This document shows positions 46,376-46,987 of a DNA stretch of 46,987 nucleotides, in pieces. How positions within the stretch are numbered: position 1 is the first letter of the stretch; each line of letters starts with the position of its first letter. The notes beneath the pieces are model-generated. The model worked only from the letters and a program-made list of their open reading frames with translations, made no database searches and was not told the DNA's origin. A program made the position numbers and the translations under genes. The DNA comes from CAZVUW01 sp964629825. GTDB lineage: Bacteria > Actinomycetota > Nitriliruptoria > Euzebyales > Egibacteraceae. Where the stretch lies: contig CAZVUW010000012.1 of assembly GCA_964629825.1 (NCBI GenBank), positions 1 through 46,987 on the forward strand, written 5' to 3'.

Positions 46376-46987
46376 ATGCGAGTCCTTGGCATCAACGCGG
46401 TCTTCCACGACCCGGCCGCGGCCCTGGTCGTCGATGGGCGGATCGTCGCGGCGGCCGAGGAGGAGCGCTTCTCCCGACGCAAGCACGGCAAGGAGAACGT
46501 CGTCTTCGCCGCGTGGGAGGTGCCGGAGCGGTCGGCTCGCTGGTGCCTCGAGCGGGCGGGCCTTGAGGCTGCGGACCTCGACGCCGTCGCTTACTCCTAC
46601 GACCCGGACCTGGCCCCGCCGCCCTCGGGCGACATCGTCGCGGACGGCTGGGAGGACCTGCGGACGCTGTACGCCCGCCGCGCCCCGCTGTTCCTGAAGA
46701 CCGCGCTGCCGGGCCTCGACCCGAACAAGGTCACCTACGTCCCCCACCACGTCGCGCACGCGGCCTCGGCCTACCTGGCCTCTCCCCACCGGGACTGCAG
46801 CGTCCTCACCATGGACGGCCGCGGGGAGTCCGTCTCCCACCTGGCCGGCCGGGTCATCGACGGCAAGCTCGACGTCCTGGCCTCCCAGCGCCTGCCGCAC
46901 TCGCTGGGGCTGCTGTACGAGGACCTGACCGAGCACCTCGGCTTCCGCCGCTCCAGCGACGAGTACAAGGTCATGGCGATGGCGTCC
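46376..46987 (+). CDS. NodU/CmcH-family carbamoyltransferase (N-terminal part, cut by window end)
   Basis: The first 204 codons are present. The product opens MRVLGINAVFHDPAAALVVDG and EEERFSRRKH, then VPHHVAHAASAYLASP and LTMDGRGES, the ATP/carbamoyl-adenylate motifs of the Kae1-like domain in this family. Members transfer a carbamoyl group from carbamoyl phosphate to hydroxyls of sugars, antibiotics or Nod factors. ATG 46376 is preceded by GAGGGGG 4 bases upstream. The gene begins a new unit after the composite repeat; the acceptor cannot be judged without the genes downstream. Confidence 0.9.
   Translation, partial: MRVLGINAVFHDPAAALVVDGRIVAAAEEERFSRRKHGKENVVFAAWEVPERSARWCLERAGLEAADLDAVAYSYDPDLAPPPSGDIVADGWEDLRTLYARRAPLFLKTALPGLDPNKVTYVPHHVAHAASAYLASPHRDCSVLTMDGRGESVSHLAGRVIDGKLDVLASQRLPHSLGLLYEDLTEHLGFRRSSDEYKVMAMAS

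Overview
The window is about 47 kb of very GC-rich, gene-dense DNA from an actinobacterium. The classical menaquinone (Men) pathway, 14-subunit complex I, System II cytochrome c maturation and several apparently leaderless starts all fit Actinomycetota. Cytochrome b is split into a b6-like and a subunit-IV-like protein, unlike the single long QcrB of Streptomyces and Mycobacterium. This points to a deep-branching class (Thermoleophilia- or Nitriliruptoria-like); that placement is inference.

Region 1 (1-10.4 kb): the end of an unknown gene; a membrane thioredoxin (176-820); then a bc/b6f-like operon (1103-6280) behind a promoter with a 24-bp palindrome at the expected transcription start and further leader hairpins. 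The operon encodes an unknown 3-TM protein, a 2x[4Fe-4S] ferredoxin, b6-like cytochrome b, subunit IV, Rieske protein, diheme cytochrome c and an unknown 3-TM protein. System II cytochrome c maturation follows (TlpA/ResA lipoprotein, CcdA, ResB, CcsA/ResC).

Region 2 (10.5-17.0 kb): an EamA transporter, a YbaK-type deacylase, a heterodimeric ABC exporter with one degenerate ATP site (first gene apparently starting at CTG), a 36-bp perfect palindrome that recurs near 46.2 kb, and a reverse-strand archaeal-type ATPase.

Region 3 (17.2-28.8 kb): menaquinone genes menE(-), menA-menC-menD(+), menF(-) coupled to a tandem-HTH MerR regulator(-), two small membrane proteins(-), an amidohydrolase-fold protein lacking key metal ligands coupled to menG(+), and a MenJ-like reductase. 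menB and menH are not in the window.

Region 4 (27.5-46.2 kb): a textbook Rex-type operator overlaps the promoter before menJ, followed by nuoA-nuoN in canonical order with overlapping junctions, then a long-chain polyprenyl diphosphate synthase. A composite repeat and the start of a NodU/CmcH-type carbamoyltransferase end the window.

Taken together this is a respiratory locus: it makes menaquinone, reduces it with complex I, oxidises it with a b6f-like complex, and matures the c-type hemes. The least described element is the bc operon, where a retained heme-ci cysteine, a co-encoded ferredoxin and two unknown membrane proteins occur together. No gene-free stretch exceeds 300 bases; the longest are 821-1102 (promoter and structured leader), 17037-17254 (inverted repeat) and 46183-46375 (composite repeat). 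I saw no rRNA, tRNA, CRISPR array or complete insertion sequence.
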